Assembly: GCF_006438875.1 (NCBI RefSeq)
Contig: NZ_RCZH01000002.1
Span: 351,177-415,176, forward strand
DNA length: 64,000 nucleotides
DNA from: Flavobacterium pectinovorum
GTDB taxonomy: Bacteria > Bacteroidota > Bacteroidia > Flavobacteriales > Flavobacteriaceae
Direction of reading: 5' to 3'
The stretch's first letter is position 1; each line of letters opens with the position of its first letter. Made by a program: the position numbers and the translations under genes. A model generated the notes under the pieces. It made no database searches, had not been told where the DNA came from, and was given only the letters and a program-made list of their open reading frames with translations. Shown here in pieces: positions 53,155-62,446 of the stretch.

Positions 53155-54190
53155 AATACAATGCAAAATAAATTAATGGAAAAATGCCTATTTTATGCCT
53201 GATTGCCGATCCTAAATCTGGTTCAAAAACGCCTTGGATAATAAAAAAAGAAAAAATTACAAGCAAGATGAAAAGTTCATATTCATACTTTTTTCTTTCT
53301 TTTAAACATTTAGAAAAACGAACTAATAATATATAAGACAGAAAAAGCTGCCAAATCACAAATACTATAATTTGCGGAGAAAGTATATGTTTTAATCCAT
53401 TTATTGGAAGATTTACCGTAAAAAAGCCGTAAAAAATACTGATAATTTCTCCATACCAGGTATCTGCTTTTACTGGTGGAATAATAATTGAATTTGCATC
53501 TGCAGATCCAATTCGGGCATTATTAACAACTTCTCTACTCATTTCAGAAAAATACTCTCCTTTTAGAATTCCATAACTCAGAGATAGAAAAAAAGCTATC
53601 AATAAACCATAAAAAATTGTCGATGCAGTTTTATTCTTAAAATTTATTAAACTAACAAAATACATTCCTCCAACAATTATGGGAATCAAAGCAAAATAAG
53701 GACGATACAAAGCTCCAAAAACAATAAACAGTACAACAGATATTATTACCACTTTTTTGAATGAAAATAGCTTATTGCTGCACATAAAAACGATTGGTGT
53801 AACGTACAAATAAGTTATAAATTCTTTTGATGGCATTGCTATATATATAGCTACCATAAAAACACCTAAATACACTAAAATATTCTTGATATTAATTTTT
53901 TCGAATTTATCCGGAATTCCTATTTTATATAAAATATACATTAAAATCGGAAATTGAAAAAGAGCAACAATTGGAAAAGCTAAATAACGCAAACCTGTTA
54001 TTTTATAAAATAAAATCGTTAAAGGATAACTTCCTATATATCCTATTTCATTGTATTTATCGTATGCAATAACAGCAGCATCGTAAAAAAATTTTGGTGG
54101 TAAAACAAAAGAAGACAACAATGCAACAAATAGATTTGCAATTGCAATGACCAAAAATGCGACGGTATTTTTTTTTATTAAAAATCGCAT
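53126..54190 (-). CDS. EpsG-like polytopic membrane protein
   Basis: 354 residues with about ten TM segments and short loops. PSKEFITYLYVTPIVF after the third or fourth TM and the GYIGSYPLTILFYKITGL loop recall the EpsG/Wzy-like polymerases of exopolysaccharide loci, a weak resemblance. It lies between a GT4 gene (2 bp) and the O-antigen ligase, so a polymerase role is likely from context. Confidence 0.65.
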   Translation of the reverse strand: MRFLIKKNTVAFLVIAIANLFVALLSSFVLPPKFFYDAAVIAYDKYNEIGYIGSYPLTILFYKITGLRYLAFPIVALFQFPILMYILYKIGIPDKFEKINIKNILVYLGVFMVAIYIAMPSKEFITYLYVTPIVFMCSNKLFSFKKVVIISVVLFIVFGALYRPYFALIPIIVGGMYFVSLINFKNKTASTIFYGLLIAFFLSLSYGILKGEYFSEMSREVVNNARIGSADANSIIIPPVKADTWYGEIISIFYGFFTVNLPINGLKHILSPQIIVFVIWQLFLSYILLVRFSKCLKERKKYEYELFILLVIFSFFIIQGVFEPDLGSAIRHKIGIFPLIYFALYYENFRKELQ

Positions 54191-54192
54191 GG

Positions 54193-55281
54193 TTATAGGA
54201 GTGTTTTATAAAACTTTATATATTTTTCAGCCATTACTTCAACATCAAATTGTTTCGCTTTGAGTTTACCAGTTTTTATTACATTAATACAAAAATCTTC
54301 ATTTTGAATCAGTTCATTAATGATAAAAGCCAAGTCTTGTTGGTTCCCTTTTTCAAATAAAACACCCGCTCCTTTTACCAAACCGGATAATCCTACAACG
54401 TCTGAAGCAATAAAAGGTATACCTGAAGCCATACTTTCTATTGCAACTAAACCAAAGCCTTCTCCATTTGAACTTAAAATTGAAATGTCAGCCGTTTTTA
54501 AAAGTCTGGCGATATCAATTCGATTTCCTAAAAATAATATTCTATTTTCTAATTCTAGTTCTTGAACCAATTTTTCGCATTTTCCTCTCAGATTACCATC
54601 TCCTACAAAAATTAATTTGATATTAATAGGTAATAGTTGCATTGCTCTAACGACCGTTTCGGGATCTTTATGAATACTAAATCTTGCAACGTGAATTAAT
54701 AAAATATCCTCTTCATTTAATAATTCTGAAATTTCATTTTTTAAATAAGGTTCAGCATTATCAATTATTTTTAAATTTATTCCGTTTTCTATAACTTTAA
54801 ATTTATTCTTAGGCAATTTTGTATGCCTTTGTATAATTTTATAAACATCATCTGTTATACAAATTATTGCATCATAAAATCGATACATTAACTGATCTAT
54901 CTTACTGAAAAAATAATTTTCAATACGCGGGTTTGAAGAACTGTGCTCGGTAACAAGAATTTTTATTTTAGAAAAAGAAATAATTTTTGCTAATACAATC
55001 CAATATTGAGACGGAAATAAATGAACATGAGCTATATCATATTTTTTTAAAAATGGAATTATTTTAAAAATATGAATTGGATTGTACACTGAATAAGAAC
55101 CCAAAGAATAAATTTTACAGCAATTCTGGGCTTTTAAAACTTTCAAAAAAGAAGATTCTGTTCCATTTAGCAATAAAAGATCAACATGAAGTCCTTTTGC
55201 ATTGTAGATAGGAATTGTCTCCAATAGCAATTTTTCAGCACCTCCTGAATCGAATCTATTTATAATTTGCAGTACTTTCAT
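54193..55281 (-). CDS. Glycosyltransferase family 4
   Basis: 362 residues, GT-B fold. It begins MKVLQIINRFDSGGAEKLLL, the GGAE loop being typical. The second domain shows IHVARFSIHKDPETVVRAMQ, FVGDGNLRGKCEKLV, ILFLGNRIDIARLLKTADIS, and SNGEGFGLVAIESMASGIPF with the ExxxxxxxE donor-binding pair. It should add one sugar in the polysaccharide repeat. It is separated from the flippase gene by 9 bp. Confidence 0.9.
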   Translation of the reverse strand: MKVLQIINRFDSGGAEKLLLETIPIYNAKGLHVDLLLLNGTESSFLKVLKAQNCCKIYSLGSYSVYNPIHIFKIIPFLKKYDIAHVHLFPSQYWIVLAKIISFSKIKILVTEHSSSNPRIENYFFSKIDQLMYRFYDAIICITDDVYKIIQRHTKLPKNKFKVIENGINLKIIDNAEPYLKNEISELLNEEDILLIHVARFSIHKDPETVVRAMQLLPINIKLIFVGDGNLRGKCEKLVQELELENRILFLGNRIDIARLLKTADISILSSNGEGFGLVAIESMASGIPFIASDVVGLSGLVKGAGVLFEKGNQQDLAFIINELIQNEDFCINVIKTGKLKAKQFDVEVMAEKYIKFYKTLL

Positions 55282-55290
55282 AATAGTTGG

Positions 55291-56595
55291 CTAGTGCAAA
55301 AAAATTTTTACTTTATCCCTTTTATAAATAAAAACTGTCGTTACAAAATTCCAGAAAAAAGAACTCGAAACAAATGCAACTGCGGCTCCGGTCATTCCGT
55401 AAACTGGAATTAAAAATCGGTTTAAAACAAAATTAATTGCAACAGCAATAATTAAAATGATCTGAAATATATGTTGTCTTCCAGTCATATTCAAATAAAC
55501 CGGAGCTGACCCAAATGCGGAGCAAATTCCCTGACCTATAATCAAAATTAGGAATGGTTCATGAGCTGCGATATATTGATGTCCAAAAAATGATAAAACA
55601 TATTCTGAAAAAATACACATCAAAAGAATAACTGGAAACGTAATCCCAAAAATTAATCGAACACTTTTTCTCATTACTTTTTTTAATTCTGTTATGTTTT
55701 GATTTGCATAGAATTCTGCAATTTTTGCCGAAATAGTAATATTAATGGTCACAATTATCACTGAAACAATTGTCATTAACTTAACTCCAACAGAATAAAA
55801 AGCAACTGTTTCATCATTTCTATATTTTTTTAAAAACATAATATCAAAACACATTAATAAAAACAGCGCCATTCCACTAATCGCAATTGGATATGATTTT
55901 AAAAATACTTCTTTATGTGAAATATTTTCTTTTATTTCTACCTCAGCCATTTTACTTAAATAACTGAAAAGTAATATTGAACTAACAATAGCAAGAATAA
56001 TAAACCCAATAAGGAAAACATCAACTAAATAAGTTTCTTTGTTCCAATAAAACAATGCGATTGAACCAATAAATAAGGGAATATATTTAAGAATATTTCG
56101 AAACAATTCGGCGACGTATAATTTATCCAGAGCCCGAAAAACCTCTGTATTTAAAGTAAATATTGCGTAGAAAAACAAAGTTGCAGCACCTTTTAATAAT
56201 ATTGAATATACATCCTGATCTGCAAAGTAATTGTTTATGATTCTTTTGTCTATAATGAGAATTACAACCAAAACAAGTATTGAAGTCACAAAAAGCATTG
56301 TAAGCATCTTGATATATACCTTTTTTAATTCTTCAATGGCACTTTGGCTCGCTAATCTCCCTTTAAAATATAAAATAGACTGGTCAAAGCCTAACAAGCA
56401 CATACTACCAATTGCCAAAAGAAAGGAACGTACAAAATCGTATTGACCAACCAGTTTTGGTGTATATGATTTGGTTAAAAATATAGTAAAACCAAACAAT
56501 AAAAGCACTCCAGAAATTCTTAAAAACAAGGTGCTTAAACTTTGTTTTAAAAATGGATTTTGAGTAATTTTTTTTAAAATACTATTGGTTTTCAA
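55291..56595 (-). CDS. Oligosaccharide flippase (Wzx-like)
   Basis: About 434 residues with twelve or more TM segments. The N-terminal LKQSLSTLFLRISGVLLLFG and TKSYTPKLVGQYDFVRSFL and the C-terminal VYLNMTGRQHIFQIILIIAV are typical of the polysaccharide-exporter superfamily. It should flip the lipid-linked unit built by the neighbouring transferases. The start is taken as TTG at 56595 (13 nt after the wzz-like stop); a longer frame starting GTG overlaps that gene by over 100 nt and adds no family-like sequence. Confidence 0.83.
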   Translation of the reverse strand: MKTNSILKKITQNPFLKQSLSTLFLRISGVLLLFGFTIFLTKSYTPKLVGQYDFVRSFLLAIGSMCLLGFDQSILYFKGRLASQSAIEELKKVYIKMLTMLFVTSILVLVVILIIDKRIINNYFADQDVYSILLKGAATLFFYAIFTLNTEVFRALDKLYVAELFRNILKYIPLFIGSIALFYWNKETYLVDVFLIGFIILAIVSSILLFSYLSKMAEVEIKENISHKEVFLKSYPIAISGMALFLLMCFDIMFLKKYRNDETVAFYSVGVKLMTIVSVIIVTINITISAKIAEFYANQNITELKKVMRKSVRLIFGITFPVILLMCIFSEYVLSFFGHQYIAAHEPFLILIIGQGICSAFGSAPVYLNMTGRQHIFQIILIIAVAINFVLNRFLIPVYGMTGAAVAFVSSSFFWNFVTTVFIYKRDKVKIFLH

Positions 56596-56608
56596 TTGTT
56601 TATAAAAA

Positions 56609-57595
56609 TTAGTTTTTGGTTGATAGAGCCAATTGTTTTCGGTAAAACTTCGAGAATAAACTAACCAAAACAAAGATGAAAATGAAGAAAAGTGGAAACA
56701 ATAATTTGAAATTTCCACTTACGATTTTATGATCATTTATATTTAATGTTGCATTAATTTCTTTAATCGTTTTATCTAAATTTACTAATTTCAGTCTGTT
56801 CTTTCCTTGATCAGTTACTAATTTTTGTTTGGTTTTTAGAATATCATTCAATTGCAGATTTTCATTGTAATAAACCAATTTGTCATTTTTAGCAACGTTA
56901 TTTACAGAATTCGTAAAACCACTTAATACTCTATCAATTTGCGCAATTATAGTATCGTTTTGCGCAATTTCGCGCTCCATATTTTTAAATCCTATTTTCT
57001 GAATAGCATTAAAATAAGCTGAATTATTCAGGAATTTTAGCAACGGTTCAACTACTTCTTTTTCATCAATTGTTTTATTTGAAACAAATGAAATCGTATG
57101 AAAAGTATAATTTTTACTTGTGATATTATCTTCTAAAACCTTTTTGACTTCGCCAACCTCAGCCATTAATTTAATAAGCTCAAAGTTTTGTTCTTTATCT
57201 GCAATAAATTTGTAAACATCTGCAACTGGTTTAATTTCAATTTTTTTGATTGTTTGTGGATGCAAAATTCCAACTACATTTTTCAAAAAAATAGTATCCC
57301 CAGAAAGAATTTTGGCTTGTATTAGATCTATTTTCGCATATAAATAATCAACACTTTCAAAATTTGGTGTTACAATAACCTGATTCTGAAACGTTTTTTT
57401 GCTTGAGTCCAAGTACCACCCCAATCCAAATCCGATAACAACTAATGTCAGGACAATAATCCAGTTTCGAACAAAAAACTGAATCGAGCGAAATATAGAT
57501 GTATTAACGCGATCGAAAAAACTGCCAATACTTCGCGAAAGCTGAAAAATATCAATTTCCTGATCATTGGTGTCTTGGGGTAATTTTGTACTCAT
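56609..57595 (-). CDS. Wzz-like polysaccharide chain-length protein
   Basis: 328 residues with the classic layout: a TM near residues 48-64 (WIIVLTLVVIGFGLGWYL), a long periplasmic coiled coil, and a second TM near the C-terminus (LLFPLFFIFIFVLVSLFSKF). There is no tyrosine-kinase domain. Such proteins set the length of O-antigen or capsule chains. It is the first gene of the flippase-GT4-EpsG-ligase run and follows the DUF6909 gene by 10 bp. Confidence 0.83.
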   Translation of the reverse strand: MSTKLPQDTNDQEIDIFQLSRSIGSFFDRVNTSIFRSIQFFVRNWIIVLTLVVIGFGLGWYLDSSKKTFQNQVIVTPNFESVDYLYAKIDLIQAKILSGDTIFLKNVVGILHPQTIKKIEIKPVADVYKFIADKEQNFELIKLMAEVGEVKKVLEDNITSKNYTFHTISFVSNKTIDEKEVVEPLLKFLNNSAYFNAIQKIGFKNMEREIAQNDTIIAQIDRVLSGFTNSVNNVAKNDKLVYYNENLQLNDILKTKQKLVTDQGKNRLKLVNLDKTIKEINATLNINDHKIVSGNFKLLFPLFFIFIFVLVSLFSKFYRKQLALSTKN

Positions 57596-57605
57596 TTATT
57601 GTTTT

Positions 57606-59285
57606 TTATTTTACGTTGAAAATCTGCTCTAAAATTTTGATAGTAATCAAATATGTTGGTTTTACACCTGTTGTTCCCAATCCGCCTGAAGCTAATGTAC
57701 TTCCCGTTTCTAATGGATTATCAGATGCATAATACGCATAACGTACTTTGATATCGTGAGGTACACTTTTTCTAATTTTTGATGCTGATTGTATTGCTTT
57801 TTGATAATAGGAACCTTCCATTTCAAGACCAATAACTCCCCAGGTTGATTCGTGAAAGAATTTCAGTAAATCTCTGTTTTGTAATGATGTTCCTAAAACA
57901 GTAACCATTGCGCCTTCAAAAACAGCAATATCATTTCCTTCGAACATTGCGCCTGTTAATTCATTTTCGAAGAAATAATTATCCGCAGTTCCTTCGTTTA
58001 TATGTGCCGTTGGGATCATAATGTCGCCTTTACCTCCTTCAAGGATTCCGGCTTTACCCATTATCGAAACTGATCGTACTTCTAATTTTGTTTCCTTTTT
58101 GTATGGTTTCAAAAGCTCGTCGATAGTTTCGTAAGCTTGCTCACCAAAAGCATAATCCATTACAATAATAACAGGTTTTACTTCGTCAAGCTGTGCTTTT
58201 GGAAATCCGGTTTTTGCCCAATCAATTTTAGCCGTATCAAAAATCTGAACATCGATGTTGGTCCCTGAGGTATCCGGTAATGAAATCATTCCGTTTTTCA
58301 GCGCCAGATCTTCTACAATACTTCTAATTTCTTTTGCGCCGGATTTACTTAATTCTTCATATATAAAGAAATCAGATTTGTCTTTAAACTTTGTTTTTAA
58401 CAACGGCGTTGCAAAAATAGAATTCATCACACTATGCATATTCGCACTAATTACGTGAATTGGTCTTTTTAGAAGATTATTAGCCTTTAAAACTTCCTTG
58501 ATATTGGTTGCCCAAATTTCACCGTGGATATGATGTCCAAGACGTTCTCTTAAAACCGGACTGAAAGTTATGGTTCTTTTATTATTGTCGATAACTTCTT
58601 CGATCGCTAGTTTTCCTAACCAATATATAACGTGTAAGAAACGATCAGGATCATTTTCAGATCCAAAAGCATCATAAATGTCTAAAACTTCTTCAAAAGT
58701 TCGTCCTAAGATATTGGCAACATGCGATATTGCTTTTTCTTTCTCTATTAAAGGCAGTTTTTTAGTCTGCATTACAGCTTGTTCCAACTTCATCCAATCG
58801 CGGGAAACTTCGCCACCATCATCTAGTAAAACTCTGTTTTTAATTTTATGAGATTCAATGAAAATAAAAGTCAAATGCGTTAGAATATCATAAATATCTG
58901 AACGTCCACGCGTGATTTCAACATTCATTTGTTCTTCGTCAATTCTATAACAATTTCGTCTTCTTTTTGGAGGAACAATTGCCTGAAAATGCGATTTAGA
59001 ATATCCTTCATCCGAAGTTAAATTGATAAATCTACATTGTTCTATTCCTATTGGCAAACGTTCTATAACGTACAATAGCCCGTTAAGTTCTACTTTTTCT
59101 TCGCCTATATTTCCGTAAATCTCCGGACGTAATGCTAATAATGATTCTCTTAAACTATCGCCCGAAACTCCCATTGGTTTATAAAAACCACGGTTGAATA
59201 AGTGACGCATTGTAATATACATTTTTTCTATCGCTGCAGATGATTCCTGCGCTCTTGATCTTGATATATGTTTGGTTTCTTTCAT
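57606..59285 (-). CDS. DUF6909 protein with nucleosidase-like C-terminal part
   Basis: 559 residues, cytoplasmic. The N-terminal half (up to about 260) is helical and not recognised beyond the DUF6909 family name, which is from memory. The C-terminal half reads like the purine nucleoside phosphorylase / nucleosidase fold: VIIVMDYAFGEQAYETIDEL, VSIMGKAGILEGGKGDIMIP, MVTVLGTSLQNRD and STWGVIGLEMEGSYYQKAI. The EMEG motif is the purine-contact Glu-Met-Glu of that superfamily. An AMP-nucleosidase-like or related activity is a guess. It is next to wzz but has no evident link to polysaccharides. Confidence 0.7.
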   Translation of the reverse strand: MKETKHISRSRAQESSAAIEKMYITMRHLFNRGFYKPMGVSGDSLRESLLALRPEIYGNIGEEKVELNGLLYVIERLPIGIEQCRFINLTSDEGYSKSHFQAIVPPKRRRNCYRIDEEQMNVEITRGRSDIYDILTHLTFIFIESHKIKNRVLLDDGGEVSRDWMKLEQAVMQTKKLPLIEKEKAISHVANILGRTFEEVLDIYDAFGSENDPDRFLHVIYWLGKLAIEEVIDNNKRTITFSPVLRERLGHHIHGEIWATNIKEVLKANNLLKRPIHVISANMHSVMNSIFATPLLKTKFKDKSDFFIYEELSKSGAKEIRSIVEDLALKNGMISLPDTSGTNIDVQIFDTAKIDWAKTGFPKAQLDEVKPVIIVMDYAFGEQAYETIDELLKPYKKETKLEVRSVSIMGKAGILEGGKGDIMIPTAHINEGTADNYFFENELTGAMFEGNDIAVFEGAMVTVLGTSLQNRDLLKFFHESTWGVIGLEMEGSYYQKAIQSASKIRKSVPHDIKVRYAYYASDNPLETGSTLASGGLGTTGVKPTYLITIKILEQIFNVK

Positions 59286-59360
59286 GCTATTTATTTTAAA
59301 ATCTTCTGTTTAAGAAGATGTAATATGTGTTTTTTAATTAAACGAAATTAAGCGATTAAT

Positions 59361-59885
59361 TCAATTAATCCAATGAACTTTTGTACTTCCTTTTCGTTCC
59401 AGCTGACCTACAGCTATTGTTTTAAATCCTTTTCCATCATAAAAAGACATCGATTTTACAAAATATTCTTTTCCATCAGAATTTTTAAAATACGTTTTTC
59501 CAAGTAATCCATTTGGATAACCAAATTCAAAATTTTGAAGTTCAAAATTTAAAAATATAATTTTTTTCCAATCGATTTTAAAATGTGTTCCATCTGTTTT
59601 AATACCCTTAAAATTACTGATGGTCATTTTTTTAAATTTTTCAGGTGTATATGATTTTAACTCATTCCTGTAGTCGCCAAGCTTTGTGTTAGGATTATTT
59701 CTTAAATCCTCAAAATCATTATAAGTTATTACCTGAATATTATAATCAGAAATTGTTTTTTTATCGATTCTTTTTAATACTTCAAAAACTTTTTTTCCAA
59801 CATCTTCAGGCTTAGAAACTGAATTTTTTTCACAAGATAGAAGTGATAACATCAAAAAAAGAACTGCAATCTTGATAATTTTCAT
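59361..59885 (-). CDS. Lipoprotein of unknown function
   Basis: 174 residues. Lipobox LSLLSC (Cys 18) after a hydrophobic signal, then EKNSVSKPEDVGKKVFEVLK. The rest is a mix of strands and helices with many aromatic residues (FLNFELQNFEFGYPNGLLGK). I do not recognise it. It is flanked by the GH3 and DUF6909 genes and shares their strand, with gaps of about 40 and 75 bp. Confidence 0.7.
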   Translation of the reverse strand: MKIIKIAVLFLMLSLLSCEKNSVSKPEDVGKKVFEVLKRIDKKTISDYNIQVITYNDFEDLRNNPNTKLGDYRNELKSYTPEKFKKMTISNFKGIKTDGTHFKIDWKKIIFLNFELQNFEFGYPNGLLGKTYFKNSDGKEYFVKSMSFYDGKGFKTIAVGQLERKGSTKVHWIN

Positions 59886-59927
59886 TTTCTAATTATTAAA
59901 GTTATCTGGCAAAAAAAAATAATAGTA

Positions 59928-61412
59928 TTACTTCAAATTATCTGCAATCTTTCTATCATTCGACAATCTTGGTGTTTTATTTTGTCCACCTAATTTTCCC
60001 TGAGATTTCATATATTCCTGAAACCCGTTTTTAGAAACTTTGGTTACAACCACTTTTCTCAGAACGTTTCCGGTAATCAAGTCGTCATAATAGATGTTTT
60101 GTTTTCGCATTGAATTATCAATTGCTTCTGCAAAATCTTCCATGTTTTCCGGCTCCGTTTCAAATTCAACCAGCCATTCGTGATACGGTAATCCGCTTAA
60201 CGGATTAATTTGTGGCGCAACTGTAAATTCGTTGATTACGATTTTGGTTCCGTCCGTTGCTTCCTTCATCGCTTTTTCGACTTCATTGGCAATAACATGT
60301 TCTCCAAAAGCCGAAATATAATGTTTAATTCTTCCCGAAACTATAACGCGATGCGGAAATAAAGACGTAAACTGAACAGTATCACCAATATTATAACGCC
60401 AAAGTCCCGCATTTGTCGAAATAATCAAAGCATAATTTACGCCTGTTTCAACTTCTCCAATCGTTAAACTTTTAGCATTTGGCTCAAAAAATTCATCGGC
60501 TTTAATGAACTCGTAGAAAATTCCTGAGTTCAATAACAACAGCATCCCTTTTATCTTTTGGGAATCCTGATACGCAAAAAATCCTTCAGAAGCCGGAAAA
60601 AGTTCGATGCTGTCTACTTTTCTTCCAATCATGTTTTCGAACTTCGCACGATACGGTTCGTAATTTACGCCTCCGTAAATAAACAAGTTAAAATTCTTGA
60701 ATAAGTCGCCTATTTTCTTTCCTCCACTTTTTTCCTGCAAACGCTCAAAATACATTTGAACCCAGGACGGAATTCCGGAAATAATTGTCATATCCTGCTC
60801 AATTGTTTCCTCAACAATAGCGTCTATTTTGGTTTCCCAATCTTCTATGCAATTGGTTTCCCAAGATGGCATTCTGTTTTTTTGGAGATATTTAGGCACA
60901 AAATGCGCTCCGATTCCGGATAATCTTCCAAATTTGATTCCGTATTTCTCAACTAAAATCGGACTTCCTTGTAAGAAGATCATTTTTCCGTCAACAAAAT
61001 CGGCATTCCCGGTTTCATAAATATAATGTAGAATCGCATTTCGAGAAGCTTCAATATGATACGGCATCGATTCCTTGGTTAACGGAATATATTTCGCACC
61101 AGAAGTTGTTCCTGAAGTTTTGGCAAAATAAATTGGCTTTCCTTTCCACAGAATATCTTTTTCGCCCATTCGAACTTTATCAATATAAGGCTTTAGATCT
61201 TCATAATCACGAACAGGGACACGTTTCTTGAAATCATGAACCGTTTTTATTTTATCAAAATGATGATCTGCACCAAATTGGGTTTCTCTTGCGTCATTAA
61301 TTAAACCCTTAAATATTTTTTGTTGCGTTTCTACCGGCTTCTTGGACCAAGCCAAAGTATCGTAATATATTTTGCTGGCAAATAATTTTGCTGCTACTGA
61401 TTTAATAGACAT
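59928..61412 (-). CDS. GH3-family acyl-adenylating enzyme
   Basis: 494 residues, close to the normal size of the GH3 family (named from plant auxin-amino acid synthetases). These enzymes activate an acid as the adenylate and join it to an amino acid or other acceptor. The ATP loop is YFAKTSGTTSGAKYIPLTKE, a second block is LFIYGGVNYEPYRAKFEN with ELFPASEGFFAYQ, and LWRYNIGDTVQFTSLFPHRV is the third. The bacterial substrates are unknown. It lies 11 bp downstream of a small membrane protein gene and probably shares its promoter (61943-61950). Confidence 0.9.
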   Translation of the reverse strand: MSIKSVAAKLFASKIYYDTLAWSKKPVETQQKIFKGLINDARETQFGADHHFDKIKTVHDFKKRVPVRDYEDLKPYIDKVRMGEKDILWKGKPIYFAKTSGTTSGAKYIPLTKESMPYHIEASRNAILHYIYETGNADFVDGKMIFLQGSPILVEKYGIKFGRLSGIGAHFVPKYLQKNRMPSWETNCIEDWETKIDAIVEETIEQDMTIISGIPSWVQMYFERLQEKSGGKKIGDLFKNFNLFIYGGVNYEPYRAKFENMIGRKVDSIELFPASEGFFAYQDSQKIKGMLLLLNSGIFYEFIKADEFFEPNAKSLTIGEVETGVNYALIISTNAGLWRYNIGDTVQFTSLFPHRVIVSGRIKHYISAFGEHVIANEVEKAMKEATDGTKIVINEFTVAPQINPLSGLPYHEWLVEFETEPENMEDFAEAIDNSMRKQNIYYDDLITGNVLRKVVVTKVSKNGFQEYMKSQGKLGGQNKTPRLSNDRKIADNLK

Positions 61413-61423
61413 TTTTTATGGGA

Positions 61424-61924
61424 TTATTTCTTGTCACTTTTGTTTTTACTTTGCTTTTTTTCGCCGGACACCTTCTCCTCTTTTGCCACTTCATCTCTTA
61501 ATTTTATTTCTTCTTCTGTGGCTTTCATATTCACTTCTGAAGGTTCATCTTTTTCTGCTAAAATAGAATCTTTATTAAATTTTGCATATTCTAGCTCCCC
61601 TCTCAATACTTTTTGAATTCCATGTATATAAGCTTCATTTTTCTTTAAAGCTGTTTCTAATGAATCTGATTTTATGGCTAATTCCGTAGCATTTTTTTTC
61701 AATTCAGAAGAAGAATATCCCGGAATAAACTCTCTTAAAGGAGTAAAAGCAATAATAAAAGTGGTAATTAATATTAAAAATATTCCGCCTAGCGAGAAAA
61801 TAACAAATACGTTCATCAAGGTAAGTTTGAACGAGAAAATCTCTTCAAAGGTATCTTCATTCAAAATGACCAATCGGTTTTTGATAAATAATTTTTTTCT
61901 AAAATCGAATTTCTTCTTAGCCAT
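61424..61924 (-). CDS. Single-TM coiled-coil protein
   Basis: 166 residues. The N-terminus is basic (AKKKFDFRKKLFIKNR) and is followed by a segment with EIFSFKLTLMNVFVIFSLGG and one TM (about 38-60). The periplasmic tail is a charged coiled coil ending in many K and E. The start resembles the membrane-anchor part of flavobacterial M23 peptidases, but no peptidase domain follows, so it is not called a peptidase. It is upstream of the GH3 gene. Confidence 0.7.
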   Translation of the reverse strand: MAKKKFDFRKKLFIKNRLVILNEDTFEEIFSFKLTLMNVFVIFSLGGIFLILITTFIIAFTPLREFIPGYSSSELKKNATELAIKSDSLETALKKNEAYIHGIQKVLRGELEYAKFNKDSILAEKDEPSEVNMKATEEEIKLRDEVAKEEKVSGEKKQSKNKSDKK

Positions 61925-61942
61925 TGCGGTTCTTTATGCAAG

Positions 61943-61950
61943 CAAATATA
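61943..61950 (-). promoter_or_regulatory. -7 promoter box for the membrane protein-GH3 unit
   Basis: TATATTTG on the minus strand; predicted leader about 15 nt to the ATG at 61924. Confidence 0.5.
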
Positions 61951-62081
61951 ATAATTAATCGCCTTGTTGTTGTCCTCTTGAATTTAGGGAATACACTTAA
62001 TTTAAGATTTTATAAAATATTTAACGTTGCTAAATACAAATATTTTAATCCAAAAACACTTTTTGTTCGTATATTTCTATA

Positions 62082-62089
62082 TACCTTTG
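62082..62089 (+). promoter_or_regulatory. -7 promoter box for tatA
   Basis: TACCTTTG followed by C; a TTTG at 62062-62065 is a possible -33 element. Predicted leader about 43 nt. Confidence 0.55.
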
Positions 62090-62135
62090 CGGTATCATTT
62101 AGAAAACAATTTGCTTCGGCATTAAATATACAATC

Positions 62136-62315
62136 ATGGGAAGATTAGGTCTTACAGAAATCCTCGTAATAGTAGGTATTGTGATTTTACTTTTTGGAGG
62201 TAAAAAAATTCCGGAATTAATGAAAGGTTTAGGAAGCGGAATCAAAGAATTCAAGAACGCTGCTAAAGACGATCAACCTGCCGCTGCCAAAAAAGAAGAG
62301 GAAGAAACAAAATAA
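62136..62315 (+). CDS. tatA: Twin-arginine translocase subunit TatA/TatE
   Basis: 59 residues. One N-terminal TM segment ([16 protein letters not shown]), the hinge [13 protein letters not shown], an amphipathic helix ([12 protein letters not shown]) and an acidic/lysine tail (KKEEEETK). This is the standard TatA layout; the FGGKKIPEL motif is diagnostic. TatA assembles the pore for folded proteins in the inner membrane. Single gene, followed by a terminator. tatC is not in the window. Confidence 0.93.
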   Translation: MGRLGLTEILVIVGIVILLFGGKKIPELMKGLGSGIKEFKNAAKDDQPAAAKKEEEETK

Positions 62316-62335
62316 GTATTTATATACCTTATTAA

Positions 62336-62375
62336 AAACCCCAAATTACAAATGTAGTTTGGGGTTTACTTTTTT
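62336..62375 (+). terminator. Terminator of tatA
   Basis: AAACCCCAAA / TTTGGGGTTT stem followed by a T-rich run. Confidence 0.85.
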
Positions 62376-62446
62376 ATATAATCCATAAATTGTATAATAA
62401 GAAAAGTTGTATTTAAATATTTATATATTTGATAAAAATATTTTAT

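Noticed and set aside
61424..61924. M23 peptidase call for the single-TM protein
   Set aside because: Only the membrane-anchor part resembles such proteins; no zinc-binding domain is present.
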